The translations under genes were made by a program, and so were the position numbers. The notes under the pieces are model-generated. The model had not been told where the DNA came from and did no database searches. It was given only the letters and a program-made list of their open reading frames with translations. A DNA stretch of 8,744 bases from Prosthecobacter sp. (GTDB lineage Bacteria; Verrucomicrobiota; Verrucomicrobiia; Verrucomicrobiales; Verrucomicrobiaceae): positions 1 through 8,744 of the forward strand of contig JAOZVT010000619.1 in NCBI GenBank assembly GCA_025869455.1, given 5' to 3'. The number at the start of each line of letters is the position of its first letter. Positions within the stretch are counted from its first letter, which is position 1. This document shows, one piece after another, positions 7,773 through 8,744 of the stretch.

Positions 7773-7793
7773 CGAGTGGTTAACCGTCATCCC

Positions 7794-7823
7794 GTGACCA
7801 GTACTACACCGAATGTGACCAGT
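7794..7823. promoter_or_regulatory. Pair of 9-bp direct repeats, candidate activator sites
   Basis: GTGACCAGT occurs at 7794-7802 and again at 7815-7823. The repeat period is 21 bases, about two turns of B-DNA, so both copies face the same side of the helix. They lie about 70 and 50 bases before the predicted sigma-54 transcription start of the second PEP-CTERM gene. This arrangement would suit tandem binding of a regulator dimer, but no matching pair is found before the first PEP-CTERM gene. Confidence 0.35.
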
Positions 7824-7843
7824 CGGCCCTCATTTTCCTAAGG

Positions 7844-7859
7844 CGGCATGTCCATTGCT
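7844..7859 (+). promoter_or_regulatory. Sigma-54-like -24/-12 promoter element
   Basis: CGGCATGTCCATTGCT matches 10 of 12 defined positions of TGGCACG-N4-TTGCW, with GG at 7845-7846 and GC at 7857-7858, exactly ten bases between them. Transcription would begin near 7870, about 3 bases before the ATG at 7873. The geometry copies that of the element before the other PEP-CTERM gene (15 versus 17 bases from the last C to the A of ATG). No activator gene is in the window. Confidence 0.55.
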
Positions 7860-7872
7860 AGGTGCGTGCAGC

Positions 7873-8664
7873 ATGTCCCCCCTCATCTGCTTGGCTGTTC
7901 TAAAACGCTACACTTGGCTACTCGTCTGCCTGGGGTTTGTGTTCATCAAATCAGCTCATGCCTCCACCGTCTTGTTTAACCACACGGGCGCAGCCAATCC
8001 CACCACGGAAGGTTGGACCACATCCGGTTCATCTGAAAACGGAGCCATTGTTGATGATCTGGGGACCGGCATTGACGCCTGGAAAGTCATCGAGCAAGGC
8101 GGTGCCAATTCACGCACCTACAATCAAACACTCACCACCACCCAGCTCTCCGATGCGCTTTTGACGGGTTGGACGCTGGATGCCACCATCCGTTTTGTGC
8201 CGCCAGATCCCTTGGCGGACACTCCTCTTTCAAACAATGCGTGGTGTACTTTTCTGGTGGATGAAGGCGTGACAGGCAGCCGTGATCTCTACGGCATCTA
8301 CTTCGGCTGTGATGTGGATGGCAATACGCTGGTGCGTCTCTACTCCACGGGCGCTACCTACACACTGACTCCTGGATACCATGATTACAGCCTCGTCTGG
8401 GATCCTGTTACCCAATTGGCCTCCTTCTTCATTGACGGTGAATTGAAAGTCTCAGACTATGCCGGGGCCACCATTCCAAACTCCGGTACCTCGCGTGTTT
8501 ATTGGGGAGACAATACCACCACCAATGCCACCACCGAACGTGGTGCCCATTATTCTTACGTAGGTTTTTCCATCGGCACAGCCGCTGCACCAGAGCCTAA
8601 CAAAATGTTGCTTTTAGGAGTCGCCCTTGTTGCCGTCATGACTCGTCGCCGTCGCTCCTGCTGA
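7873..8664 (+). CDS. PEP-CTERM sorting domain protein with LamG/concanavalin-like fold
   Basis: This 263-residue exported protein (numbered from the ATG at 7873) has a signal peptide: Lys11/Arg12, hydrophobic core about 13-25, and a likely cut after Ala-His-Ala at 28-30. The C-terminus is a PEP-CTERM signal: PEP at 240-242, then NKMLLL, a hydrophobic helix, and Arg4 at 258-261 followed by Ser-Cys. The central part (about 75-235) has phrases such as WTLDATIRFVP, HDYSLVWDP and ASFFIDGELKV, characteristic of laminin-G/concanavalin-like jelly-roll domains, which often bind carbohydrate; the ligand is unknown. Start choice: a TTG at 7855 would add six residues but lies inside the predicted -12 element; AGGTG at 7860-7864 is 8 bases before the chosen ATG. 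The gene looks monocistronic, with its own promoter and a terminator 22 bases after the stop. It shares only the sorting signal with the other PEP-CTERM protein. Confidence 0.86.
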   Translation: MSPLICLAVLKRYTWLLVCLGFVFIKSAHASTVLFNHTGAANPTTEGWTTSGSSENGAIVDDLGTGIDAWKVIEQGGANSRTYNQTLTTTQLSDALLTGWTLDATIRFVPPDPLADTPLSNNAWCTFLVDEGVTGSRDLYGIYFGCDVDGNTLVRLYSTGATYTLTPGYHDYSLVWDPVTQLASFFIDGELKVSDYAGATIPNSGTSRVYWGDNTTTNATTERGAHYSYVGFSIGTAAAPEPNKMLLLGVALVAVMTRRRRSC

Positions 8665-8685
8665 GGCGGCGCATCTGGGCATAAA

Positions 8686-8713
8686 AAACCCGTTGTTAGG
8701 CAACAACGGGTTT
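8686..8713. terminator. Perfect 12-bp-stem intrinsic terminator, probably bidirectional
   Basis: AAACCCGTTGTT (8686-8697) pairs without mismatch with AACAACGGGTTT (8702-8713) around the tetraloop AGGC, 22 bases after the stop of the PEP-CTERM gene. On the plus strand TTTCTTT follows the GC part of the stem; on the minus strand the six A at 8683-8688 give a run of six T. It should end transcription from both sides, which hints at a convergent gene beyond the right edge. Confidence 0.9.
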
Positions 8714-8744
8714 CTTTGGGAATCTAACTCACTCGCCGGGCAGT

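Noticed and set aside
7855..7857. TTG as start of the second PEP-CTERM gene
   Set aside because: It falls within the -12 part of the predicted promoter and adds only six residues; the ATG at 7873 has a better upstream site and gives a complete signal peptide.
1..8744. CRISPR array, tRNA, rRNA, insertion sequence or phage genes
   Set aside because: No regular repeat-spacer pattern, RNA gene signature, transposase or terminal inverted repeats were seen.

Overview
The window most likely comes from a member of the Verrucomicrobiota (Prosthecobacter/Verrucomicrobium-like). The evidence is two unrelated secreted proteins that both end in a PEP-CTERM sorting signal of the form Pro-Glu-Pro, hydrophobic stretch, Arg4, together with a giant Gln/Ala-rich DUF4175-type membrane protein of the kind common in Planctomycetes and Verrucomicrobia. 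This is an inference from protein families; no rRNA or tRNA is present.

Layout from left to right: (1) the 3' part of an S1/P1-type zinc nuclease gene, entering from the left edge; (2) a 92-base gap ending in a sigma-54-like -24/-12 element, then a monocistronic PEP-CTERM protein gene (719-1483); (3) a convergent gene for a two-Cys flavoprotein disulfide reductase (1480-2982, minus), whose stop codon shares a TTAA with the PEP-CTERM stop; (4) a 142-base divergent intergenic region with a 10-bp palindrome; (5) a 1520-residue DUF4175-like membrane-anchored protein (3125-7687) with a very long Ala/Gln-rich helical region, three tandem Gln-rich octapeptides and a conserved C-terminal cap; (6) a structured intergenic region of 185 bases with two strong inverted repeats and a pair of 9-bp direct repeats; (7) a second sigma-54-like element and a second PEP-CTERM gene with a LamG-like fold (7873-8664); (8) a perfect 12-bp-stem terminator that can work in both directions. 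No gap longer than 300 bases lacks a gene.

The most interesting signal is that both PEP-CTERM genes, though unrelated in sequence, carry a GG-N10-GC sigma-54-type element at almost the same very short distance from the ATG (15 and 17 bases from the last C of the -12 element to the A of ATG). If real, both transcripts would be almost leaderless and co-regulated by a sigma-54 activator, echoing the sigma-54/PrsK-PrsR control known for PEP-CTERM genes of Proteobacteria. No exosortase, PrsK/PrsR or polysaccharide genes are in the window, so sorting and regulation would depend on loci elsewhere. The genes do not form one obvious pathway. The nuclease, both PEP-CTERM proteins and most of the DUF4175 protein are predicted to act outside the cytoplasm; the flavoprotein is cytoplasmic.
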